Translations under genes and position numbers: made by a program
Notes under the pieces: model-generated
Database searches by the model: none
What the model saw: the letters and a program-made list of their open reading frames with translations, nothing else
What the model was told of the DNA's origin: nothing
In this document: one piece after another, positions 27,001 to 35,664 of the stretch
Numbering within the stretch: position 1 is the first letter of the stretch
Layout: the number at the start of each line of letters is the position of its first letter
Assembly: GCA_947247005.1 (NCBI GenBank)
Contig: OX365948.1
Span: forward strand, 10,963,455-11,027,454
Length of the DNA stretch: 64,000 nucleotides
Reading direction: 5' to 3'
DNA from: Spisula solida
Taxonomy: Eukaryota > Mollusca > Bivalvia > Venerida > Mactridae

Positions 27001-30000
27001 TTGTGTTAATTTAGTACTGCCTATTATTATATATTAAATATCACTGCATTTATGTTTGTGTGTGAAATGACGAATCTTTAACGATTTATGTAAACGTTCC
27101 GTATTGCAGACATCATCTAAAGCCAGCGAATCTGGAAATATCGATGATTCCATTTCTAAAGATGACGATGATGATAACGATGATGACGATGAAGACAAGG
27201 TGCCCCCAGGATCTAACATAGATCCTGAAAGACTTAAATCTTTCAATGTAAGAACCGTAAAATCATTTCTATGGGGCAAAATTTCGTAGTTTTGGTGCAA
27301 AAGTCCATTTAGTGGGGACTTAATTATCAGGATTTTGGACTTCATGAAAAATGCCTAGGTCAAAATTCACACAAATCATCAAAAATCATTAAAAAATCAA
27401 ACATATATAATAATTGTTTTATTACATCTTTATATTTGCACATAAACTTCCCCAAATCACAGTCTTATACTTGACTGAACTTGAAAGCAAGTACGGAAGC
27501 CACTGTAGATTTGGCATATTTATTGTTATAATTATTCATTGGGGAATTAATTTCGTGGTTTGTGTTATCCACAAATTAAATCCACCACGAATATTAATTA
27601 TTTTACAATATGTGAATTGTTTCTTTATTTGAATTTTATATAGAAAACAATTTATAATCGGCGATTGATATTATGCCGTCCTATACATGTTAAATTTTTT
27701 GGAATGCATTCAACATAAAGGGGAATGTTTTAATCTTCTAAGCAAAGTTTGGAAGTGTATCTTCGAAAGGAATATATTATGATACAGTTTGACGAGAGTC
27801 CGTCAATGGACTTTCGTTGCTAAGAAGTTGCTAATTAATGCATTTTGGCCTGATAAATGAGCGGACTGATACACCTTACACTACCCGCGTACTCTATATG
27901 TATGTTGATTTGTGTTTCAGATGTTTTGTCGTTTATTTGTGGATGAAAATCTGGACAGAATGGTTCCAATCTCTAAACAGCCAAAGGACAAAGTACAAGC
28001 CATACTAGACGCCTGTGATCGGCAGTTTCCGGAATTTCACGAAAGGGCACGAAAACGAATCCGTACATATCTTAAATCTTGCCGAAGGATGAGAAGGTCC
28101 AAAGAGAATGGATGGGAACCGGTATTGAACTATTTTGTTTCACGGTCTTACACTTTCTTTCAGCGTTTACTATTTCCCACTCATAAAATAAAAACAAATT
28201 TACAATGAGAAATACGCATGTATGTACATTTTTTTCAGATAACGACCTGTCACCATGTTTACATGTAAGCCTGCACTGTATACATATGACTACTGTGTTT
28301 CAGCCACCATAACTCATGTTATAATAAAGAATTATAATAAAGAATAAAATGCTTAACACATTCCTATTTGACGAATTGACTCACGTTGGTACTCGTAACA
28401 GCAAGGAATGCTCCTTAGCACGAAGGTTTAACGTGCGTGTCCTTAGTAAGCTCAAAAACATTATTTAATGAATCACTTTTACAAAATAGTTACCAATTAC
28501 AAGCAGTATAAATATTGTGTTTTCTGTTTCTTTCAGTTGCGTCCCACACCGCCACATCTAACGTCAGCTGCCGCTGAAAGCTACCTCGCTCAGGCTTGTG
28601 AGAATGAAAGTTTAAATGCAAAGAGAATGAGAATGGGTTTGGAACCATTGCCAGTAAGTCATAGAAGCAACTGCTTCCCTTATTATAGTCATTTTTCATG
28701 TTGATAATGAAAATCTGGTACCTTAATGGACTATCCAAAGACGAGTTGTAAATCCTCGATATTAAGCATGTAGTGTTTTAATTATGAAACACTTATATAA
28801 CGAGGCAACAAAGAATGTTGTCATTCTATATCTGACCTATAATTATATCATAACATACGCGGTGTAGCAAAATGCGTTCACAAATGTCAATGTCTTATAT
28901 GTTTTAACTTATTTCCGTATACAGTTGTGTTTTCACACTGTGGTCCTCTTTCTATTATTTTTCTTTAGAATACACGGTCAACCCTATCTGTTAAACAATC
29001 TATAGAAACAGTAAATGTGGCATTTGTTGACACGTGATCTCTTTACACTGGTTAAATAACGTTATAATGAAAATGGTCCGATGAGAAATAAAGTACATGT
29101 ATATGGTCTTTGCAGACAAAGTTTTGTAATTGTGACCTTTGTACACAGGTGGTTTGTATACCCATGTATTTAGATGTAGCTAAATGCGACTTTTTACACA
29201 GCCTGTATGTAACTTGTATATGAAACACGCGTTATAATTATGAGATGTATATATTACAATGACTAGTCAAAAGATGTAGTATCTCTGTCTGACACATATG
29301 TTGCAGTTGCCATATATTTAAATGCTGATTTCAAGTATACTACAATATTAATTCAGATTTTATTGTGGTTTCAACCTTTACCAATAGAATTGTTGGTTAA
29401 ATGTTATTTATAGATTTCATTCATTTCGTTCAGGCAAGTTCCATGCCGATAACCCATCATCCACCTACAGTCGGCTCTCAAAACACTCATAAATCGTCAA
29501 CGGCACAAGCGTCGCCTCCTCCACCACGACCAGAGTCAAAGGACAGTGGCAAGGACCAATCCAGAGACACTAGCCAATCAGTGCTAACTTCAACTACGCC
29601 AACACTAAGTCATGTGGACCGACATACACCTGTAACGGTTTCCACTACGGATTTTATCCGTCACCCTCCGCCTCCAGGAGCATTCCGGCCACCACCTGAA
29701 TTCCCGCCATTTTTCACAAACGGAAATGGTTTGTTCCGTCCTGGTTTCCCTGGTTACCAACATCCGGCCCACCATCACCCACCAGTGCTACACAGTCCTG
29801 CCAGTCTACAAAATGGTGAGCTTTTTACTAGTAAGTTCTTTGTTCTTTTTTTATTATCTATTCAAAGTTTGTTAAGTCTGTTCTAAAACGTGCATTCATT
29901 CATATATTCATAACATTAAGCCTTATGGGGATTCGTTATACTGTTTACATGTAAATAATAATTATATTTTATCGCTTATCACTTTTCATGAAGCTTTCAT

Positions 30001-30434
30001 GAATACCAAGCCCAATGCAATCTAATTATACGCTTATTATGTGAATATCATGCCACTTAATTTTCAAAATGACGATTTAGCCAACACAATTCTACATAAA
30101 TGTATTAATCCCTTAAACGAGCAGCATTCCTTTATATTAGAATATATTTCTGTTCCATTTTATAATAATAAAAACGTCACCTATTGACCACACGCGTTTA
30201 AAGGGAAGTCACTTCCGTTTTTATACGGCACTGTAAAAACCAAGTTAACGTTCGTGAGTTTTTTCCTTTACAGGTCCAACAGATCTGAGCATGAAGAAAT
30301 CATCTCCTAAAAATCAGTTGAGTTCAAGCGAGGTATCCACTATCAAACAGCTTATTTCCGGTTATAGGGAATCGGCTGCTTTCTTATACAGATCAGCAGA
30401 CGAACTTGAACAACTTCTGCTGCAACAGAATTGA
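8978..30434 (+). CDS. NOL4: NOL4 / NOL4L-like nuclear protein, 8 coding exons, complete
   Basis: Joined exons 8978-9022, 19659-19746, 26370-26566, 27110-27247, 27921-28121, 28537-28653, 29434-29815 and 30274-30434 encode 442 residues, with GT-AG junctions and consistent phases. The centre (about residues 150-262) is very like vertebrate NOL4: an acidic run, then [39 protein letters not shown] and [14 protein letters not shown]. The C terminus has PTDLSMK (391-397, a PxDLS-type CtBP-binding motif) and the family-typical [20 protein letters not shown] ending in QQN. Basic clusters (ERKRRAS, ARKRIR) suit nuclear location. NOL4 proteins are poorly understood nuclear/nucleolar factors, and CtBP recruitment is inferred from the motif. 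The large N-terminal region of human NOL4 is absent, so the architecture is closer to NOL4L in length. Alternative upstream exons may lie outside what I can see. The start has A at -3. Confidence 0.88.
9023..10339 (+). other. NOL4-like intron 1, proximal part
   Basis: Start of the 10.6-kb first intron. AT-rich; I see no gene, conserved exon or clear mobile element in this part. Confidence 0.5.
10340..11080 (+). repeat. Degenerate 15-bp tandem array (ATAAACATGTAATGG type)
   Basis: The core at 10570-10720 alternates ATAAACATGTAATGG and ATAAACATGTACTTG, both 15 bp. Flanks on both sides decay into looser ACATGTA-rich repeats. Apparent minus-strand frames (rich in STCLSITCL or YMLITYM) are products of the array. 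The repeated ACATGT palindromes give local hairpin potential. Confidence 0.9.
11081..12950 (+). other. NOL4-like intron 1, no feature recognised
   Basis: AT-rich intronic sequence. The open frame at 11.86-12.13 kb has no family resemblance and lacks supporting signals, so it is left out. Confidence 0.45.
12957..13155 (+). mobile_element. tRNA-derived SINE, copy 2
   Basis: The head GCCGCGTCCATGGTCCAGTG plus GTAAG resembles a tRNA 5' half with an A box, and GGCTCGATTTCC stands in the B-box position. The body shares with the copy at 7.88-8.06 kb the blocks TGAAAATTTGACACGAATGTCGA, CCTCCTCATGTGTAGAAG and a looser GCTAGGATAC. This copy keeps a better A box, and copy 1 keeps the better B box. Confidence 0.6.
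13496..13580. promoter_or_regulatory. Cluster of CRE-like TGACGTCA sites in NOL4-like intron 1
   Basis: Within about 80 bp there are two full TGACGTCA palindromes plus GACGTGACGTT and AACGTCG, in AT-rich sequence where CpG is scarce. CREB/ATF-family factors bind TGACGTCA. A similar cluster occurs in the transporter intron at 40.67 kb, so this could be an enhancer or part of a mobile element. Confidence 0.35.
13682..13799. repeat. Near-perfect hairpin (MITE-like), about 118 bp
   Basis: GTGCTCATTACATACGAATT and the following bases are the near-perfect reverse complement of the right arm ending AATGAGCAC. An inner pair ATATGACAC / GTGTCATAT closes around TCGGCATATCCTC. The whole segment can fold as a cruciform. 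This size and shape suit a small nonautonomous foldback/MITE copy. Confidence 0.75.
13905..13985 (+). repeat. Interspersed repeat Z, copy 1
   Basis: Contains TTTGTCTCATTTCTTTTTGA followed by TCACCCCACGTATATA. The same block occurs inverted at about 39862-39935 and again on the plus strand at about 41795-41870. It is the end of an unknown repeat family. Confidence 0.5.
14149..14370 (+). mobile_element. MITE family Y, copy 1
   Basis: About 222 bp bounded by terminal inverted repeats: GTGGAGGTATTGACGTGATC on the left and the complement of GTGCGGAATATATAACGTGA on the right. A second copy with the same ends and internal blocks (TTTATGCA, ATATCAATTTC.GCGAAC) lies at 38316-38517. There is no coding capacity. 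Confidence 0.65.
14741..14917 (+). repeat. Interspersed repeat X, copy 1
   Basis: About 175 bp sharing ordered blocks (ACTACTCTTTAT..., GTCAACAT, GATGCGCCTTGTGATGCA, TATAAGGTCG.AAGT) with segments at 31230-31402 and 32494-32672, all on the same strand. It looks like an old SINE or MITE family. No promoter boxes are seen. Confidence 0.6.
14918..15721 (+). other. NOL4-like intron 1, no feature recognised
   Basis: Intronic sequence between repeat X and the 54/56-bp array. I see nothing I can support. Confidence 0.45.
15722..16955 (+). repeat. Minisatellite, 54/56-bp unit, about 22 copies
   Basis: The unit contains GTCACAATGTAATACGTCA, ATATAAGACAATACCGGTAT and a TGGTTTGTCTAT link. The first copies use ATTTAAGAC (54 bp) and later ones AGATATAAGAC (about 56 bp). 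Two copies carry the variant CCATTATGTAG with an extra TTTA/TTAA. Because 54 is a multiple of three, long frames appear on both strands (such as repeated [12 protein letters not shown]), but these are artefacts of the unit. Confidence 0.95.
16956..19658 (+). other. NOL4-like intron 1, distal part
   Basis: Mostly unremarkable AT-rich intron. It includes a repeat-related segment at about 17.97-18.13 kb, listed separately. It ends with the acceptor ATTTTCAG before exon 2. Confidence 0.45.
17998..18127 (+). repeat. Interspersed repeat segment with internal direct repeat
   Basis: TTTACCGGAGACAAGCGGAA followed by ATGGCCGAGCTTTCACGATT recurs, with a few changes, at about 26.17-26.22 kb. Immediately after it, CCAAATATACAGTGTTTCCG is repeated within 40 bp as a local duplication. 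The open frame over this region is not a convincing gene. Confidence 0.5.
19659..19746 (+). CDS. NOL4: NOL4-like gene, coding exon 2
   Basis: Acceptor ATTTTCAG, then 88 bp encoding a Ser/Thr/Glu-rich low-complexity peptide ending KQES, then donor GTAATA. It enters in phase 0 and leaves one base of a split codon that the next exon completes. This segment has no recognisable domain. Confidence 0.6.
20240..20335 (-). other. Possible tRNA-derived (SINE-like) segment
   Basis: On the minus strand a B box GCGTTCAAATCCC is preceded by a stem-loop CTCTGA..TCAGAG with a TTTTTGT loop, as in an anticodon arm, and a weaker 5' half. It could be a decayed tRNA-Lys-like head of a SINE. There is no second copy in the window, so the call is weak. 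Confidence 0.3.
21231..21346. repeat. Imperfect hairpin (MITE-like)
   Basis: GTTAAAGGCCTTCTTCCTTC at the left is the imperfect complement of the right end, which finishes AAAGCAGGCCTTTAAT. The arms are about 34 bp, purine/pyrimidine biased, around a 45-bp loop. It resembles a small foldback repeat. Confidence 0.5.
26055..26120 (-). mobile_element. LINE ORF2 3'-end fragment, copy 1
   Basis: On the minus strand one frame reads [18 protein letters not shown] and then a stop. This matches the frame [20 protein letters not shown] of the longer fragment at 50.15-50.33 kb, and the tail style (W..xV..LC...G.EED) of non-LTR retrotransposon polyproteins. Only the last 20-odd codons remain. Confidence 0.45.
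26146..26220 (+). repeat. Second copy of the 18.0-kb interspersed repeat
   Basis: TATTTACCGGAGACAAACGG followed by AAATGACCGAGCTATCACGA matches the segment near 18.02 kb on the same strand. The family is unknown. Confidence 0.5.
26370..26566 (+). CDS. NOL4: NOL4-like gene, coding exon 3
   Basis: Acceptor TACTACAG, 197 bp, donor GTAAGA. It completes a split Asp codon, then encodes a Ser/Pro/Thr-rich segment with STPKPS and a basic cluster [12 protein letters not shown] that could serve as a nuclear localisation signal. It ends in phase 0. Confidence 0.75.
27110..27247 (+). CDS. NOL4: NOL4-like gene, coding exon 4 (acidic run)
   Basis: Acceptor GTATTGCAG, 138 bp, donor GTAAGA; phase 0 on both sides. 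It encodes an Asp-rich stretch followed by DPERLKSFN. Vertebrate NOL4 has an acidic run at the same place followed by a very similar ERLKAFN and the same exon boundary. Confidence 0.85.
27921..28121 (+). CDS. NOL4: NOL4-like gene, coding exon 5 (conserved core)
   Basis: Acceptor TGTTTCAG, 201 bp, donor GTATTG. It encodes the most conserved part of the family: [19 protein letters not shown], then [20 protein letters not shown], then RRMRRSK. This exon gives the gene its identity. Confidence 0.93.
28537..28653 (+). CDS. NOL4: NOL4-like gene, coding exon 6
   Basis: Acceptor CTTTCAG, 117 bp, donor GTAAGT. It encodes [22 protein letters not shown] and KRMRMGLE, closely matching the vertebrate RPxPxHLTSA..AES segment. 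Confidence 0.92.
29434..29815 (+). CDS. NOL4: NOL4-like gene, coding exon 7 (Pro/His-rich)
   Basis: Acceptor TTCGTTCAG, 382 bp, donor GTGAGC. It encodes a low-complexity, Ser/Thr/Pro-rich region ([29 protein letters not shown], then a His/Pro-rich end), leaving a one-base split codon. A variable linker with Pro- and Gly-rich sequence occupies the same position in the vertebrate proteins. Confidence 0.85.
30274..30434 (+). CDS. NOL4: NOL4-like gene, terminal coding exon 8
   Basis: Acceptor CCTTTACAG, 161 bp to TGA. It encodes PTDLSMK (CtBP-type PxDLS motif) and the signature C terminus [23 protein letters not shown]. The last exon is as conserved as the core and confirms that the gene is complete at its 3' end. 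Confidence 0.93.
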
Positions 30435-30926
30435 CAAAGATTTATTTTATACATATTTATGGTGTGTTTACTTATTCAACAGACGTCCATTTTCAAAATG
30501 GCGGTTATGTGTTTCCGACGTGTTAGCCGGTGTAATCAGATACGTTAATCAGAGTGTCGGCGAACTCCAGATCCCAGAATGTGTTTCGATATGTGCAATG
30601 TTGAACTCTAGTCTAAAATCAAGCTCTTGTTTGATGGTGCATCCTCTGCTGTTGATCTCTCAGAAATATTGACCCAGGTTAATGTTCCGCATAATTGGAA
30701 CAGTGGCTTGTATCTGATGTACATGTAGCTCACGTAAGCACGATGTGGTATTGGTGATCCATTATGGTTACACCATTTAAGCAAAATGACTTCAAACGGA
30801 TTTTGCAAAAAAATGATGACTGTTTGGATGACAATTGGTCATACTAAAAAACGCCGCAAGAAATTCTTACTGTAATTTTTTACTTTTAATGAACAATGGA
30901 ACGGGCTGCTACGCCACTGTTTCAAA

Positions 30927-30932
30927 AATAAA
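30927..30932 (+). terminator. Polyadenylation signal AATAAA, NOL4-like gene
   Basis: The first AATAAA after the stop codon lies about 490 bp downstream. Longer 3' ends are possible, since further AATAAA hexamers occur to about 35.0 kb. Confidence 0.5.
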
Positions 30933-31229
30933 GATTAATCAATGTTTAACAAATCGTTTTTCAACGATTATTCGTGTTACTATTATGTGATTATATATGC
31001 TGCCTTGGGAATATATATTGATATAGAATGCTATATTTTCTAGCCGATCTTTCCTTTCTAGATGATATTTATGAAAACAAGGTTGTGTCATTACATTGAG
31101 GCCTCTTTATAGATAATCAGGTTTCTTATCCTGAGTTAGATATAGTCTAATGTAATATATATATATTTGCTTCATAAACTGCTGGGTTAGAATTAGAAGG
31201 TTGTACAAAATCAATATTTTGAGAAAACA

Positions 31230-31402
31230 TGAAAAAACTGTCTGGAAACTACTCTTTACTTATGGAGAAACAAGCTTTTTAAACTTCAGTTTGGTCAACA
31301 TGGAACCGATTTTTATGAAAATGTGCTCATAAGAAGCGCCTTGAGATGCATATTTTAAATATGCATGAGTCTTATAAGGTCGTAAGTAGTACTTACGACC
31401 TT
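31230..31402 (+). repeat. Interspersed repeat X, copy 2
   Basis: Same family as 14741-14917. Here the 3' end is a short perfect inverted repeat, AAGGTCGTAAGT...ACTTACGACCTT, which could fold as a hairpin. Confidence 0.6.
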
Positions 31403-32493
31403 CTGATTCTAAGCCAGCGAAATGTTCCTGTAATATGGGGTTATGTTAGATATATTTAACTGTCAATTATTTGAAGCTTCGCCAAACTCCGGACATGAGT
31501 GACCTTACCTAGGTCCGAAGTAGTCGAGATTTTAAAAATAACTCTAACCTCGATGCGAAACGACATACCGGGCCTTAACGTACACGGTATTGAATATGTA
31601 AAATTTAGTGAATTTAATAAATAGTTCCGACGATAGCAAATCAAATTTGAAGCGGATATCATGTTTTCGAACTCTTTTCACTGTCACATATTGACTTAAT
31701 CACACTCCTAACGCACCACCTACACTTTATATAATTTCTCAACTACTTATGATGCGATTTGGTTAAATTTTGGCATATTAATAGATACATATTTACCTAA
31801 TGTTTCTATTATTGCTCGATCAAAATCGATTCACTGTAAGATGAATTTTTTTTCAAATAATGACCATCACTGCAAATTGAAAAGTCACAATGTATTACCA
31901 ATGTGGGTGTAAACTTTACTAAACAATTTTTAACAATAAAAATATAAGAACAGCATTCTGTACCTTGTTAATTAGTATCTACTATCTAGTATGTCCTTCC
32001 TTGTATTTTATGATATATATTTTCTTCAGCCCCATGGAGAGCACATAATTTCTATTAATATCTGGGGAATGGTCTCCATTTCCCGAAAAACGGCCCGTTT
32101 TTTGTCGTTTTTGCGGGGTTGGTGATCGTCTCAATTCACCTGCACGGCTCGTATCCACAAATTCCAAATATAAGCTGCAACTGGTGTATGTTGTTATTTT
32201 GCAGAAACACTTGATGTGCATGTGCTATATATGCCGGAGCTCCATCCTGCAATATTTCTACATGTCACCATTTTTGTGACTTTTTCGTTTAATTTTTATC
32301 TTTCAATGAACTGATTTGCATATAAATTCTAGGAGACATGCACAGGGTATTAGTTAATTAGCATTCCAAAGTTGAACTATATTAATTGAATAATAGTGGA
32401 TAAATCATGAAAAATATAGGTGTTACGTTGGGAGTGTTCGTTAAAGTGTATATCATTGCCATAGAATAATAAGGCCGTAAATGCAAAACTGCT

Positions 32494-32672
32494 TAGAAAA
32501 ACCTGTCTGCAAACTACTTTTTTCTTTTCGACAAACGCTTTTCTACATCAGCATGGTCAATGTTACCTCTTCTGATTTTCATGAAATAGATGCCTACGAT
32601 GCGCCTTTTGTATTGCGGATTTTGAATATGTGTGCGGTGAGGTCTAATAAGGTCGTAAGTAACACTAGCGAC
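32494..32672 (+). repeat. Interspersed repeat X, copy 3
   Basis: It shares AAACCTGTCTG.AAACTAC with copy 2, and TGGTCAATGTTACC, GATGCGCCTT and TAATAAGGTCGTAAGTA with the family. It lies only 1.1 kb from copy 2. Confidence 0.55.
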
Positions 32673-34248
32673 AATATTGTTCTAAGGCGGCGATATATTA
32701 ATAACAAACTACATGTACGTGATGCAGAGTCACCCGGCCTGTTGGGCCTATAAGTCACCTTATAAATAATACGTAATTTTGATATTTGAATATAACTGTT
32801 TGCATACATACGTATATGATATATGTCTATAATATATTTTGTTTTATACTATTATAAATATGATAATTATATTTGTTTGTGCTTGAAAAATTCTTGCACA
32901 GTTAATCCTTATGTTGTATTTATATGTTGTTAAACACAAGCTTGCCTTCATTAAACAATTCTTGTTGATAACTGAGTGATAACATAAATAAATGCTGATT
33001 ATTTTGTTCTTAACTTTCGTAACTGCTGTTCGTGAATTATTGCACAGTAGGGCACTTCTGAACCGCTTAAATTGCACAAAGTTGGTAGATTAGAAATAGA
33101 TTACTTTTTTTTCAGCAAAGCAAAAAAACGCAAACAGTAGTTTGTATTAGGACCATACGTTGACCATACGTTTTTGATAATTGTTTTCATTAAGTAAAGT
33201 TCAGTGGAATCCGTTCCGTGTATATTTCGGATAGTTTGCCAATACCGAGCGTTTTATACGGTATAAGTCTTGGGCAATGATGCTCTTTTCTACGAACTTC
33301 TATAAGATTTCATTCATTATTTTCATTATATAATAACTATTATATTTCTTAAATTATTTAATACCTTTATATGTGTTATTTATTAATTTATACATGACAA
33401 TTACCGTTTTGGCAGAGTTTGTTTCAGCAAATCCATATCCGCATATCCGAACTTATGTACACTTATTAATAAAGTATGATTGTTCTATTATTTCGAACTC
33501 CATTAAGCTGGAATGAATATATAAATCTAGCAACATATATTTATTTACCAATACTTTTCGTCTTATAATGACCACTTTTGCTTTTTAGTACAGATATGCC
33601 TGAAGCATATTTATATACTTTTTTGTAATAGTTTGGTTAAACTTGAAATAAGTTTCCTTCTCAACTCAGTTTGATGTAAATTCCTAATACCTTATGATAG
33701 CTCAGGTGTTTATGTATGTACATATAGTCCGTTTAATCAGGTCAGTCGCTTGTATACAAACATTGCAATATCATATCATAACATTATATTTTTATTGTTT
33801 AAAAGGTTTCAATTGGAGAAAAAGTCAGTGAAAACCAAAACCTTATTCACTAAAGGTACATACTCATATTATTCACTAAAGGTACATACTCATACACATA
33901 ATGTGTATTGCAATGATACATCAATAAGAGAAATTGCAATGTTTATATACACAATGTTATGTAAATAAGTGACCGACATGATGAATCCATTTATACTATC
34001 TGAACGGTGGAGTAATTTATCATTGTTGTTAGTTTTGTGAGTTATTTATATTGTGCTAGCGGACGTTCTAGTCATTGGTGATCATTATTTTTAACAATAT
34101 TATGTAAATATTATGTTGACGATATCTGACCTTTACCCGGAATATCTTGGACACGTTCGTGTAACGTATGCTCGATAGAAGTCAAACATGAATTATCTAG
34201 ACTGGTGCCTCGGTCTGATTTTGACCTATATCGTAATGATACTAGTTA

Positions 34249-34536
34249 GAGCCCGTTATCTAACCAAACCGCTACCAAGCACTCGATAGCACCATCCTAG
34301 GAAACGGCTTGCTTCTAAAAAGCGCTACGTAGCGGGCGAAGCAAAAACATTATATGCTACCAGCGCTACTGAAGCGGTCCTTTGCATATGACAGCCATCG
34401 AAAGCGCTCGTCTAGCAAAGTGCTGAGAAGAGGGATGCTATCGACGAACACTGCTCGCTTGTAGCGTGTCGTTGCACAGACTTGGTAAAGCGCTGGATAG
34501 CGCTGTTTGGTACCGCTTAGGTAAGGCAACGGGCTC
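34249..34536. mobile_element. GC-richer foldback/MITE-like element
   Basis: The ends GAGCCCGTTATCTAACCAAA and the complement GAGCCCGTTGCCTTACCTAA are inverted repeats. The interior is full of AGCGCT, CGCTACGTAGCG and AAGCGGT segments that pair with one another. The block stands out from its AT-rich surroundings. I see no clear target duplication and no coding capacity. Confidence 0.55.
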
Positions 34537-35219
34537 CTGGTAGAATTTTTAAAATGTTTATTAACGATTGAAACCAATTTGAGTTTAAATTGTAAAGATT
34601 CGAAAAGCATTCTGCATAACTATAATTATGTTATATTACGTAGATGGAAAGACTTGCAAACTCATTTAAGAAAACTGATCTTGTCCGAGTATTAAGAAGG
34701 AGCTGTGTACAGATTCATATTTTACTATAATACATTTCGTCGAGATCGGTTGGAAATCCACTTTCAATAAATGCACATGTATTATTTATAATTATTTTGC
34801 GTTTGTAGAACTTGGATGCGGTGTTAATGGATCTTTGATACTTTACGCATTGTAATTATTTGTCGGTTTTGATCTATGGTGTTTTAGGCAACACAGTCAT
34901 TTTGCCTGTCGTTTTTATTGTTTTGCATAAATAAACTTGTCAATTTACGTCATTGAGATGTTACTATATAATATATCTGATTTGTGCTGTATGTAAATCT
35001 TTATGGTATTTTGAATAAAAAGTGCAATATTACATAATGACTTGTGACATCATCTATTGATTATTTCCCATTCCATAGTCACGGCTGCGACCTTTCGGTT
35101 GGTCTGAACAATTTCTTGTACATAAATACATGTATATATTATATACTCAAGAAAAAATATCCTAAGCTAAAGTAAGGTTTCCATTCTAGCAACCCCATGC
35201 CACCATTTTGAAGGACAAA

Positions 35220-35535
35220 CATTTTCCAGGGTCCTTCTTATGGTATTCAGGGGTCTTGAGTTGTATAAGGATCTTTCAAATAGTCTCCGTGGGTACTACC
35301 AGTGGTGTCCATGCGTCCTTCCAATGGTATTCAGGGGTCTTGAGGTGTACAAGGCTCATTCAAATGGTCTCTGTGGGTACTATCAGTGGTGTCCATGGGT
35401 CCTTCCAATGGTATTCAGGGGTCTTGTGGTGTACAAGGGTCCTTCAAATGGTCTCCGTGGGTACTACCAGTGGTGTCCAGGGGTACTCCCAATGATATTC
35501 TAGTATCCTAGGGTTCTTGAACGTGGATCATGGGT
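35220..35535 (+). repeat. Tandem repeat, 84-bp unit, about 3.5 copies
   Basis: TGGTATTCAGGGGTCTTG recurs at 35241, 35325 and 35409, an 84-bp period, with GGTACTACCAGTGGTGTCC in each unit. The array is GT-rich on this strand. The frames crossing it are artefacts of the 84-bp (28-codon) period. Confidence 0.9.
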
Positions 35536-35664
35536 CCTTCTAATGATAAATACGGGAAGTTGCACATTGGATAGGCCACTGGAACCTAAGCAAGGATCCA
35601 TGGAAATCATAAGAACGACCCTTGGACTCTACTCGATGTACCCCAAAAACCAAATGGAAGGATT

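Larger units (their letters stand above)
30933..35219. other. Intergenic region between the two genes, left part
   Basis: No gene recognised. It contains two copies of interspersed repeat X and a GC-richer foldback element, listed separately. Some of the left end may be 3' untranslated region of the NOL4-like gene. Confidence 0.4.
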
